Origin: Planctomycetota bacterium
GTDB lineage: Bacteria > Planctomycetota > Phycisphaerae > Phycisphaerales > SM1A02
Direction: 5' to 3'
Assembly (NCBI GenBank): GCA_022566535.1
Contig: JADFIR010000003.1
Location: forward strand, 62,001-126,000
DNA: 64,000 nt
Position numbers and translations under genes: made by a program. The first letter of the stretch is position 1, and each line of letters starts with the position of its first letter. The notes beneath the pieces are model-generated. The model had not been told where the DNA came from, searched no databases, and was given only the letters and a program-made list of their open reading frames with translations. Below are positions 14,765 to 23,279 of the stretch, piece after piece.

Positions 14765-16858
14765 ATGCGCGATGGTGGGAGAGCCGTGGCCGCCAGTCAA
14801 ACGACGACGAAAGATCATTGCACCGCGTCCGATCTGTCGCAGCGCGGCGCGATCCCGCTGCCTGTCCTAGCCACCGCCCACCACCCCACAGGCACCATCC
14901 GCAAGTCGAAGTCCGGCAAGCGCCGAGCGGTCGTGCTCGCCACGGTGCAGGCGCTCATCATCGCGCACGTGGTCCTGTGGATGCTGTCGCGAAAATACGG
15001 CTGGTGGGGCGGGCGAACCACCACCCCGATTGAGCCATCGGAGTCGATGGAGTTCGTCAAGCACGGCGTGGTGAATGCCGGCTTGATCTTCTTCGCCCTG
15101 GCGTTGCTTTCGACGCTGATCTTCGGCCGGTGGTTCTGCGGCTGGGGCTGCCACGTGGTGATGCTCCAGGACTTTTGCAGTTGGATGATGAAGAAGATGG
15201 GTGTTCGGCCGAAGCCGTTTCGTTCGCGCCTCTTGATCTATGTGCCTCTGGTGCTGGCGTTGTACATGTTTGTCTGGCCGGCGTTTTACCGGCTGGCGAT
15301 CGCGCCGTGGATCCAGCCTGATCTAGTCTGGCCGGGATTTTCCGTCCAGTGGACGACCACCGAGTTTTGGAAGACGTTCCCGTACTCGTGGCTGATCGTG
15401 GTTCCGTTCCTCGGAATCTGCGGATTTGCTGCGGTGTACTTCCTCGGCTCCAAGGGATTCTGCACCTATGGCTGCCCGTACGGAGGTTTCTTTGCTCCAC
15501 TTGACGAGTTTGCCGTGGGACGCATCCGCGTCACCGATGCGTGCGAGCAGTGCGGCCATTGCACAGCCGTGTGCACCTCGAATGTGCGCGTGCATGAGGA
15601 GGTGCGCGAGTACGGCATGGTCGTCGATCCAGGTTGCATGAAGTGCCTGGATTGTGTCAGTGTGTGCCCCAACGATGCGCTCTATTTCGGCTTCGGGAAG
15701 CCGGCTCAGCTCAAAGGACCGGCCAAGACCAAGCCACCCAAGAGGAAATACGACCTCACCTGGCCGGAGGAGATCGGTCTTAGCGTCGTGTTCCTCTGGG
15801 TGTTCCTGTCCGTGCGCGGGGTGTATGGCCTGGTTCCGATGCTGATGGCCGCAGGGATCTCCGGCGTGATCACATACCTCGCCTGGAAGCTGTGGCGTCT
15901 TGTGCGTAATCCGAGCGTCCGATTCCACCAGTTCCAGCTCAAGTACAACGGATCGCTACGGCGACCAGGCTGGCTCTTTGGGGCCGTTGTGGCGTTGCTG
16001 CTCGTTCTGACCGCTCATAGCGGCGCGGTGTCCGCCGCGTTCAACCTGGCTCAGTATCACGGCCGGCGCGTCACGATGCCGCCTGAGATCACCTTCTCGG
16101 GCGCTGCGGTGCGAATGCCCGAGGAAATGACCGCCCATGCGGACAAGGCCCTTCGGCTGTATCGCGTTGCATCGACCATTGGCGAGGGAGGAATCGGACT
16201 GGCGCCGTTTTGGCAATCGGAATTGGATATGCGAATGGCGAAGCTGCTTTCCGCCAAGCTCGAGTTCGCGCAGGCCGAGAGTCTGTTGAATCGTGCGCTG
16301 CGCCGTGACGGCCGCCGCGAAGCGTATTGCGCAGGCCTGGCTTGGGTGTTGCGGGCACAGCTCCGCCTGCCCGAGGCATTGGTGTACTACGCTCACGTGC
16401 TCACCGACGAGCTCAGCTACACCAGCATGCTCGATGATTACCTGTTGCTGTGTCGCCAGGAAGGCCTGCTCGATGAGGCGATCGAAGTCTGCCGACGGCG
16501 GCTCGAACTCGATCCCGGCAATCTGCACACGATGCGCCGGCTGTCGCTGCTACTTCTCGATACCGGACAGATTGACGAAGGCGCCGATCTGGTCCGCCGA
16601 ACAATCGACCTCGACCCCGACAATCCCACCGACCATTCCACCCTGGCCTTGGCCCTGGCCCGGCAAGGCGATAACCAACGCGCGTATGAGGCAATGACTC
16701 GGGCCCTCGAGCTGGCGCCCGACGACGTTCGGATGAACCGTGAGATGGCGGGTCTGCTTCAAGCCCTCGGCCGGTCTGATGAGGCCCAAGCGTACCTGGA
16801 TCGGGCACGGCAGCTTCAACTTCTCGGCACGCACACCCCGCCGGGTCACCGCCACTGA
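14765..16858 (+). CDS. NapH/CcoG-like membrane polyferredoxin fused to TPR repeats
   Basis: About 697 residues. A membrane part with roughly five helices carries 'GRWFCGWGCHVVMLQDFC' and 'GFCTYGCPYGGFF', the paired Cys motifs of the NapH/CcoG/NosR-like 4Fe-4S_5 family. Two ferredoxin clusters follow: 'CEQCGHCTAVC' and 'CMKCLDCVSVCPNDALYFG'. After two more helices, the last 250 residues are TPR repeats ('EALVYYAHVLTDELS', 'DEAIEVCRRRLELDPGNL'). The ferredoxin part suggests electron transfer across or at the membrane; the TPRs suggest docking of a partner. The start is uncertain (GTG 14738, ATG 14765 or GTG 14786). The partner is unknown. Confidence 0.85.
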   Translation: MRDGGRAVAASQTTTKDHCTASDLSQRGAIPLPVLATAHHPTGTIRKSKSGKRRAVVLATVQALIIAHVVLWMLSRKYGWWGGRTTTPIEPSESMEFVKHGVVNAGLIFFALALLSTLIFGRWFCGWGCHVVMLQDFCSWMMKKMGVRPKPFRSRLLIYVPLVLALYMFVWPAFYRLAIAPWIQPDLVWPGFSVQWTTTEFWKTFPYSWLIVVPFLGICGFAAVYFLGSKGFCTYGCPYGGFFAPLDEFAVGRIRVTDACEQCGHCTAVCTSNVRVHEEVREYGMVVDPGCMKCLDCVSVCPNDALYFGFGKPAQLKGPAKTKPPKRKYDLTWPEEIGLSVVFLWVFLSVRGVYGLVPMLMAAGISGVITYLAWKLWRLVRNPSVRFHQFQLKYNGSLRRPGWLFGAVVALLLVLTAHSGAVSAAFNLAQYHGRRVTMPPEITFSGAAVRMPEEMTAHADKALRLYRVASTIGEGGIGLAPFWQSELDMRMAKLLSAKLEFAQAESLLNRALRRDGRREAYCAGLAWVLRAQLRLPEALVYYAHVLTDELSYTSMLDDYLLLCRQEGLLDEAIEVCRRRLELDPGNLHTMRRLSLLLLDTGQIDEGADLVRRTIDLDPDNPTDHSTLALALARQGDNQRAYEAMTRALELAPDDVRMNREMAGLLQALGRSDEAQAYLDRARQLQLLGTHTPPGHRH

Positions 16859-16888
16859 TCTGCCGCCGACGGGATCGTCCGGCTCGGG

Positions 16889-17344
16889 CTACGCCTCTGC
16901 GTCCTTGAACAGTTGATAAAGCGCCGACGCCGACTCCGCGGCATACGCAGCTTGACGAATCTTCGCCTCTGACATCAGCCGGCTGATCTTGCCCAGAGCC
17001 TGGATGTGTTCGGACGTGCGGTCCGGAGGCGACACCAGCAGTACGACCAGCTCCACCGGCTTCCCATCCACAGCGTCGAAATCGATAGGTTTGGCCGGCC
17101 GGCCGATCGCCACCACCAGGTTCTTCGAGCGGTTCGACTTGCCGTGGGGGACGGCCAATCCTTCGCCGATGCCCGTGGACCGTTGTTGTTCGCGCTCCCA
17201 GACCACCTGCTTCAGCGCCACCGGATCGTCGATCACCCCGGCCTCGTCTAGCAGGTCCACCAGCTCGTCGATGACCGCCTTCTTCTGCGTGGCGATCAAA
17301 GGCACCTTGACCGCCTTAGGCGAGAGGATGTCCGTGATCTTCAT
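16889..17344 (-). CDS. PTS EIIA-2 type (fructose/Ntr) domain protein
   Basis: 151 residues from ATG 17344, giving 'MKITDILSPKAVKVPLIATQ'. The phosphorylatable histidine lies in 'GIGEGLAVPHGKSNRSKNLV', and 'LLVSPPDRTSEHIQALGKIS' is the second family block. Stand-alone EIIA-Ntr-like proteins usually act as regulatory phosphocarriers rather than in sugar uptake; no EIIB/EIIC gene is nearby. It lies 96 bases downstream of the RsmB-like gene on the same strand and may be cotranscribed. Confidence 0.9.
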   Translation of the reverse strand: MKITDILSPKAVKVPLIATQKKAVIDELVDLLDEAGVIDDPVALKQVVWEREQQRSTGIGEGLAVPHGKSNRSKNLVVAIGRPAKPIDFDAVDGKPVELVVLLVSPPDRTSEHIQALGKISRLMSEAKIRQAAYAAESASALYQLFKDAEA

Positions 17345-17440
17345 CGTGTTGGGAGCAGCTAAGGGAATCATGGGGGCTGCCGTGAGCGGCTGGCGCACGA
17401 ATCACGGATCATACCACATATGCGAGCGGGCCCCAAACGC

Positions 17441-18817
17441 TCACCGGGCACTCGTTCCAAGCAGCGCGAAATAGCTGCCATCGGCATACCGGCTTGGCGG
17501 GTCACCCGGCAATGACCTCGGCAGACGCTGTCCTTGGCCGCGCACACGCAATCGGTGCCACTGCGCGATCCACTCAACTTGCTGCTCGTTTTCCTGGGGT
17601 TCCAGGCTGCACGTGCTGTAGAGCAACTGCCCGGTCTCAGTCAGCAGCCGGATGGAATCCGCAATGATCTGCCGCTGGAGTTTGACCAATTGGGCCAGAC
17701 TCCGGCGGCTAAAGCGATACTTCGCCTCCACCCGCCGGGCCAAGACGGCGGTGTTGCTGCACGGCACATCCACGACCACCAGCTCAGCCTGCCCGGCAAA
17801 CTCCAGCAGTTGACCGTGCTTGACCACCCGCACCTGTGCGTGGCCCTTGAATACCTCATGTAATGTCGCGAGCTTCGGTTGCTTGATGTCCGTCGCGACG
17901 ATGCGAGCCTGGGGATGGAGGTCAGCCAGCTGTCGGGTCTTGGTGCCCCGGCCCGCGCAGACCTCGACGATCAGGTTCGGCGCAAGATGAGCGGTGGACC
18001 TCACCGCCCTCGCCGATGAGGGATCCTGCACTCGGGCGTTGGGATAGCTTCTCAGCAGCTCCTCCAGGGCCGTGCGATCACCGTCGAATACGGCAAAGCC
18101 CTGCTCCTCGTGCGGCTCGCACTGGGGAGGAAGGCTGGCATCGCGAGCCGTCGCGTCCACGCGAGCGGATTTTTCCGCTTCGTCTGGTAGGCCCGCGACG
18201 AGGATCGGCGGATGGATCAAACTGTGCGCGGCAAGTTGCCCGGTACGCTCTTGGCCGAAGCGCTGCACCCAGCGTGCAAGAAGCTCCGGAGGGTGCGATG
18301 TCTGCTGCCCAAGCCGACACAATGGATCATCGGCAAAGATCGACTCCTTGAGCCGCCAGGCCCTCCCATCGTGCAGGGGTAGATCTTCGGGCGGTCGAGA
18401 TGTCAGGAACCTTGTTTCACCTTGATCATCAACGATACGGTCGCGGAGATTCGCCACCCGGCGAAGCACCGCGTTGACCAAGCCGCTCGCCTTCGCGGCC
18501 ACATTGGTCTTCGTCCATTGCACCGCTTCATGGATGACCGCATGATCGGGCAGACGGTCCAGCAGCAGCAGCTGGGCCGCGCCTGTTAACAGCGCCGCCT
18601 GGACTTGCGGCTGAAGGTGATCCCATGGCCGGCTGAGTTGCGACTGCAGCACGGTCACCAATGTCAACCATCGTCTGGCCACGGCCTGATCGATGGCGTG
18701 GGCCAGGGCCGCGTCCCGTCGATCAAGAGCATTGGTGTCCAGCGGGCTGAGATCGAAATGGGGAAACCGCTTTGCCCGCGCCGCCACCCGGGCCGTGACC
18801 AGGTCCCGGGCCTGCAT
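17441..18817 (-). CDS. rsmB: RsmB-like 16S rRNA (cytosine-5) methyltransferase
   Basis: 458 residues from ATG 18817, where the NusB-like domain begins ('MQARDLVTARVAARAKRFPH'); ATG 18868 is an alternative. NusB-like RNA-binding part about 1-140 ('RLPDHAVIHEAVQWTKTNVA', 'KASGLVNAVLRRVANL'). SAM-dependent methyltransferase part about 250-458: 'VEVCAGRGTKTRQLADLHP', 'VVVDVPCSNTAVLARRVEAK' (motif IV Pro-Cys) and 'LLYSTCSLEPQENEQQVEW' (catalytic Thr-Cys). Note 'VPCSNTAVLARR' for the usual 'PCSGLGTLRR', a divergence in the catalytic loop. It probably methylates C967 of 16S rRNA. Confidence 0.87.
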   Translation of the reverse strand: MQARDLVTARVAARAKRFPHFDLSPLDTNALDRRDAALAHAIDQAVARRWLTLVTVLQSQLSRPWDHLQPQVQAALLTGAAQLLLLDRLPDHAVIHEAVQWTKTNVAAKASGLVNAVLRRVANLRDRIVDDQGETRFLTSRPPEDLPLHDGRAWRLKESIFADDPLCRLGQQTSHPPELLARWVQRFGQERTGQLAAHSLIHPPILVAGLPDEAEKSARVDATARDASLPPQCEPHEEQGFAVFDGDRTALEELLRSYPNARVQDPSSARAVRSTAHLAPNLIVEVCAGRGTKTRQLADLHPQARIVATDIKQPKLATLHEVFKGHAQVRVVKHGQLLEFAGQAELVVVDVPCSNTAVLARRVEAKYRFSRRSLAQLVKLQRQIIADSIRLLTETGQLLYSTCSLEPQENEQQVEWIAQWHRLRVRGQGQRLPRSLPGDPPSRYADGSYFALLGTSAR

Positions 18818-19045
18818 CGGATCGGGCGGTGGGCTACTGCTTGTGAGGTTCGTCCGGGCCGGATGCATGGGTGGATCGTAGGCGTGCCACCGGTGGCTCC
18901 AACGTGGTTATCGGTCGGGATCCGGACTGTCGCTTCGGTCGTTGGAGGCGATGTCGCCGGTGGTAAGCCCAGACCGTGAAGCCCGCCCCGCTGGCTCGCT
19001 CATGCCCGCCGCGAGGGCTGCCGATGACCCGTTGGCGAACCAGAC

Positions 19046-21175
19046 ATGGGGAACCTCCGGCACATGCGGATAGTGGCCAATCGATCTCGCTACGTTCGTG
19101 ATGAGATGCCGACGCTCGTCGGCCAGCCCAAGGCGCCGACCAACTCTGCGGTTGCAGCGCAGGTCCTGCGCCTTGGCGACGATCCGAACTCCAGCGCAGC
19201 TCAGTTGGCCGACGTAATACGCACGGACCCAGCCCTGACTTCACGATTGCTAGAGACAGCCAATGCCGCCCGATTCGCGCTGCGTGAGCCGGTGGCCACT
19301 ATTGGACGCGCGGTGTCGGTCTTGGGCCTGCGTCGTACCCGAATGGTTGCCCTCGGCTTTCAGGTGGCGGCTCATCCCGACGAGCTCGGCGGCTGCCCGT
19401 TTGATCTGAAGACGTTCTGGCGGCGATCGCTGCTGCGGGCCTGTCTGGCCCAAGAGATCGCAGCCGAAGTCGTCCCCACGCTCGCCGATGAGGCGTACGT
19501 GATCGGGCTGCTACAGGATTGCGGCATCGTGCATCTGGTTCAGAGTCTCGGCGCCTCCTATGCCGCGCTCTACGCGACGGCGAACCTGTCCCCAGCGGCG
19601 TTCTATAAGCGCGAAACCCAGCGCTTTGCCCACAACCACGTCGAGGCGATCGACGCCATGGCTGAGCAGTGGAGCTTGCCCCAGGTGCTTGCCGACCCGC
19701 TGGGCCGGCATCACTGCCCGGTGACCATTGGGCCGGAGTCATCAGAGTTGGAGACGCTCTCGGCCGTGAGCTACTTCGTGGGGTCCCTGCCCCTGGGTCA
19801 TGAGGAGATGCTCGCACTGTCGGACCCGGCGCTAAGAGACTATGCAGCCGCCAATCTCGCACTTGCCGAGCCGGCGCTGCAGGATTGCCTTGGGCGGGCC
19901 GATCACGCCTGCCGCGAGATGGCGCCGTCGCCCGCGGAGCATCTGCCCGAAAATCTGGACCGCCGAGATCTGGTGGAGCAGGCCAACTGCCACCTCAGTC
20001 GCGCGACCAGCGAGGCGGCACGGCACATCGAGGCCGTGGAAGCGGAATGCGACCTTATCCGCGGGCAGCAGATGGATCTGAAGTCCGCGCTGGGGCAGTA
20101 TCGAGAACTTGCCGCCCGTGATCCGCTCACTCACTTGCTTAATCGAGGGGCCCTGGCCGAAGCCGCCATGGCCTGCATCCGGAAATGCCGCGATAAGAAC
20201 ACCCCCCAATGCGTTTTCTTCCTCGACATTGACGACTTCAAAGTCATCAACGATGACTTCGGACATCACATGGGGGATGAGGTTCTTCGTGTTCTTGCGG
20301 GCGTTGTCAGCGACACCGTCGTCAATGGTGGCTGCGCGGGGCGCTACGGCGGTGAGGAGTTCATTGTCGTACTGCCGGCTCTCGATGAGCAGGAATCTCG
20401 ACGGCGGGCCGAAGGGCTGGTTGACAGGGTGCGCCGCACGAGTTTCCCGGACCTGTTCTCGAATCATTCGGTGACTTGCAGTCTCGGGGCGGTGTGGGGA
20501 CGACCGAAGCCCGGCATGTCGGCACAGGAGCTCTTTACCGCCGCCGACGAATTGATGTATCAGGCCAAGCTCGGCGGCAAGGATCGCTGCTGCTTTCGGT
20601 CCTTTGAGTCGCCGGATGCCGTCCTCGTCCTTGCTCCCAACGGCCGGACAGTCCAGCCCGCAGCTTCGAGCCTCGACGACGTTCCTATCCGCTCAGAGAA
20701 CGCTCACCCGACGCCCGAGGAGTTCCATCGATTGGCGGTGGAACTGAATCGGAGTCAGACGCAGCGCTTCGCAGACCTCCGCAAGCGGGAGCGGCATGGT
20801 CTTCTTACTCCGTGTGTGGTCAACTGCTTCATTGGCGGCTCGCCGACGCTTCAGGGCTCTGCGGCTTACGTGCGGAACATTTCGACCGGCGGCCTCGGCG
20901 TGCTGGCGGTCCGGCCGATGATACGCGGTGAGCCCGTCGAGGTCGCGCTACAGCAAGAGGACGAACACAGCAATATGCTCTATGTCGCAGGGCTTGTCGC
21001 GTTTTGCCGGCACGTTGAAGGTCGCATCTACGAAGTGGGCATCCAGCTTCTCGCCCAGGCGAAGGACCCGATTTTCTCTCGCGACCCCTCTTCGGCTGCG
21101 CAGCGGTTCGATTGGGTCGTCGCAGCACTTCGAACCGCCCACGACCAAGGCGAGCCGCTCAAAGAAGGCGCGTGA
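19046..21175 (+). CDS. HDOD-GGDEF-PilZ signalling protein (c-di-GMP cyclase candidate)
   Basis: 709 residues; no ribosome site decides between ATG 19046 and ATG 19064. The HDOD domain (about 25-240) reads 'PTNSAVAAQVLRLGDDPNSS', 'VIRTDPALTSRLLETAN' and 'GLLQDCGIVHLV'. A helical linker follows, then a GGDEF domain (about 355-515) with intact 'GGEEF' active site and 'RDPLTHLLNRGAL' and 'LDIDDFKVINDDFGHHMGDE'. A PilZ-like domain lies at about 590-690 ('YVRNISTGGLGVL'). It has both a cyclase and a c-di-GMP-receptor module, suggesting feedback. It has no membrane segment and stands alone. Confidence 0.85.
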   Translation: MGNLRHMRIVANRSRYVRDEMPTLVGQPKAPTNSAVAAQVLRLGDDPNSSAAQLADVIRTDPALTSRLLETANAARFALREPVATIGRAVSVLGLRRTRMVALGFQVAAHPDELGGCPFDLKTFWRRSLLRACLAQEIAAEVVPTLADEAYVIGLLQDCGIVHLVQSLGASYAALYATANLSPAAFYKRETQRFAHNHVEAIDAMAEQWSLPQVLADPLGRHHCPVTIGPESSELETLSAVSYFVGSLPLGHEEMLALSDPALRDYAAANLALAEPALQDCLGRADHACREMAPSPAEHLPENLDRRDLVEQANCHLSRATSEAARHIEAVEAECDLIRGQQMDLKSALGQYRELAARDPLTHLLNRGALAEAAMACIRKCRDKNTPQCVFFLDIDDFKVINDDFGHHMGDEVLRVLAGVVSDTVVNGGCAGRYGGEEFIVVLPALDEQESRRRAEGLVDRVRRTSFPDLFSNHSVTCSLGAVWGRPKPGMSAQELFTAADELMYQAKLGGKDRCCFRSFESPDAVLVLAPNGRTVQPAASSLDDVPIRSENAHPTPEEFHRLAVELNRSQTQRFADLRKRERHGLLTPCVVNCFIGGSPTLQGSAAYVRNISTGGLGVLAVRPMIRGEPVEVALQQEDEHSNMLYVAGLVAFCRHVEGRIYEVGIQLLAQAKDPIFSRDPSSAAQRFDWVVAALRTAHDQGEPLKEGA

Positions 21176-21374
21176 TCAGCCCGAACCGCAAGCGAATCCA
21201 TTGAGCCGCCGATCCGCGCGGCGTGGAACGTGGGGCGCTTGCGTCACCCGTCGGCGATCGCCGATCCGTCAGGCCGCCACTACCATTGGCGGCGTTGGGC
21301 CGCTGCCGACATCCTCAGAATCCCGGCATCATGAGCGACCGCTAGGAATCGACAACCCGCAAGGAGTGTTCGCT

Positions 21375-21638
21375 ATGAAACTCAACGTATTAGCGCTCGG
21401 CTTGGCGTTTGGATTGATTTGGGGACTGGGCCTGTTCCTGCTCACCTGGTGGATCATTTTTTTCGATGGCCAGACCGGTGAAACCACGATCATCGGGCTG
21501 GTCTATCGCGGATACACGATCAGCGCGGTCGGCAGTGTCATCGGGCTGATCTGAGCGTTCTTCGACGGCCTGATCGGCGGGGTGATCTTCGCCTGGCTGT
21601 ACAACCTCCTCGCGGTCCGCTTCGCACGTAGCTCGTAG
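21375..21638 (+). pseudogene. Small membrane protein gene interrupted by in-frame TGA
   Basis: AAGGAG (21361-21366) precedes the ATG by 8 bases. The frame reads two hydrophobic helices ('LALGLAFGLIWGLGLFLLTW', 'YRGYTISAVGSVIGLI') and meets TGA at 21552-21554. The same frame continues as 'AFFDGLIGGVIFAWLYNLLA' to a TAG at 21636. I recall small planctomycete/proteobacterial membrane proteins of about 85-90 residues reading through this point with Trp-Gly-Phe-Phe-Asp-Gly. TGA for TGG would be one substitution. A 59-residue product is made unless the stop is read through. Sequencing error is possible. Function unknown. Confidence 0.6.
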
Positions 21639-21701
21639 CGACACAACGGGGGCAGGAGCGGAAGGCCGCCTCGCGGGTCGGAGAGCCGCCGTGGAACTTG
21701 C

Positions 21702-22913
21702 TCAGGCGGTGGTGGCGGGGGCGTGGTGTTGGGCGGCGGTGCGCAGGGCGGCGGCTTTGTCGGTCTTTTCCCAGGTGAAGGTGCCGTCGCCTCCTTCGCC
21801 GGGGGCTCGACCGAAGTGGCCGTGGCAGGCGGTGGGGCGGTAGATCGGCCGAAGCAGATCCAGCGATTCGATGATCCCGCGGGGCGTCAGCTCGAAATGC
21901 TCGCGGATGAGTTGGGCCAACTTCTGCTGGTCGATCTTTGCGGTGCCCTCGCAATCGACGCTGATCGAGGTCGGGTCCGCCTTGCCGATGACGTAGCTGA
22001 GTTGCACTTCGCAGATGTCGGCCAGATCGGCGGCAACGATGTTCTTGGCGATATAGCGAGCCATGTAGGTCGCGCTGCGGTCCACCTTTGACGGGTCCTT
22101 ACCGGAGAACGACCCGCCGCCGTGCCGGCCGCGCCCGCCGTAGGTGTCGACGATGATCTTTCGTCCCGTGAGTCCGCAGTCGGCCTGGGGTCCGCCGAGC
22201 TCGAACTTGCCGGTGGGATTGACGTGGATGGTGATGTCATCGTGCCACCACTGGTCACCGAGAACCGGTCGAAAGATGTGTTCGACGACGGCCTGCTTGA
22301 GCTGATCCTGCTTCTCGCTGAACTGTGGTCCGTGCTGGGTGGAGAGCACCAGCGTGTGCACGCGGAGAGGTCGCCAGTCTTCATATTCCACGGTGACCTG
22401 ACTCTTGGCATCCGGGCGCAGGTGCGGGATCTCGCCGGATCGACGGACCTGGGCCTGTCGGGCGACCAGCCGATGGGCTAGATCGATCGGCAGTGGCATG
22501 AGCGATGGCGTTTCGCGGCACGCGAAGCCGAACATCATTCCCTGGTCGCCGGCCCCTTGGGCCTTCCCTGCCGCGAGGTCTTCGTCAACGCCCATCGCGA
22601 TGTCCGGGCTTTGCTGGTCGAGCGACACCTGCACGGAGCAGCTGTGGCCGTCGAACCCCAACGCTCCGTCGTCATATCCGATCTCCAGCACGGTGTGGCG
22701 GACGATGTCGGTAATGTCAATGTAGCTCTTGCAGTTCACTTCGCCGGCGATGACCACCATGCCGGTGGTCACCATGACCTCGCACGCCACCCGGGAGTTG
22801 GGGTCAACCTCGAGCATCGCATCAAGGATCGCATCGGAGATCTGGTCGGCCAGTTTGTCGGGATGGCCCATGGAGACGGATTCAGACGTGAACAACTGCG
22901 ATCGAAATGACAT
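21702..22913 (-). CDS. metK: S-adenosylmethionine synthetase
   Basis: 403 residues from ATG 22913 ('[20 protein letters not shown]'). It makes S-adenosylmethionine from methionine and ATP. Family motifs are complete: '[19 protein letters not shown]', '[16 protein letters not shown]', the P-loop-like '[19 protein letters not shown]' and '[17 protein letters not shown]'. The ORF is open up to 22994, but that part corresponds to a GC-rich leader with a strong hairpin. Single gene, no methionine-cycle neighbour in the window. Confidence 0.96.
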   Translation of the reverse strand: MSFRSQLFTSESVSMGHPDKLADQISDAILDAMLEVDPNSRVACEVMVTTGMVVIAGEVNCKSYIDITDIVRHTVLEIGYDDGALGFDGHSCSVQVSLDQQSPDIAMGVDEDLAAGKAQGAGDQGMMFGFACRETPSLMPLPIDLAHRLVARQAQVRRSGEIPHLRPDAKSQVTVEYEDWRPLRVHTLVLSTQHGPQFSEKQDQLKQAVVEHIFRPVLGDQWWHDDITIHVNPTGKFELGGPQADCGLTGRKIIVDTYGGRGRHGGGSFSGKDPSKVDRSATYMARYIAKNIVAADLADICEVQLSYVIGKADPTSISVDCEGTAKIDQQKLAQLIREHFELTPRGIIESLDLLRPIYRPTACHGHFGRAPGEGGDGTFTWEKTDKAAALRTAAQHHAPATTA

Positions 22914-23279
22914 GAGCGGGTCTCTGAGAACTAATCTTTGACGGCCTTGAGCGCCGCCCACGCTGCTGCAACGGGCGGGTTGGCCACCCTTCAAGAGCGT
23001 CCAACCCCACTCTAGCGTCCGGTCACGCGCCCGGCAAGACGCGCGTTTGGTCCCTTGATTTCCCGCTCCCGATCATCACAGAGGCCCCATTTTCGCACCG
23101 GGATGGAACATATCTGCGTTTTCCTCTCAGCCTCCCGCCATTGGTGAGGTAGGCTATAAATGAATGCGTCGATGGTTGGTCCTCTGCTGGGCCATGCGCG
23201 GCCCCAACCTCGATGGGTGAGTGTGGCGATGTGCCCGGCGCCTGCGGCTGAGCATCTGACGCGACAAGGAGTGGAATCG
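22914..23279. other. 366-bp divergent intergenic region with metK leader hairpin
   Basis: On the minus strand, about 40-75 bases upstream of the metK start, CCGCCC and GGGCGG arms (about 22950-22977) close a loop with an inner GC stem. The sequence does not match the core of the SAM-I, SAM-II, SAM-IV or SAH riboswitches as far as I can tell. On the plus strand a TATAAA at 23155-23160 precedes the subtilase gene, without a convincing -35. No gene supported. Confidence 0.35.

Noticed and set aside
21552-21554. Genetic-code change (TGA as Trp)
   Set aside because: Many other genes in the window stop at TGA without extended homology downstream, for example the histidine kinase and truD, so the standard code applies.
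22914-23000. SAM-I/SAM-II/SAH riboswitch upstream of metK
   Set aside because: The conserved cores of these classes could not be found; only a generic hairpin is present.
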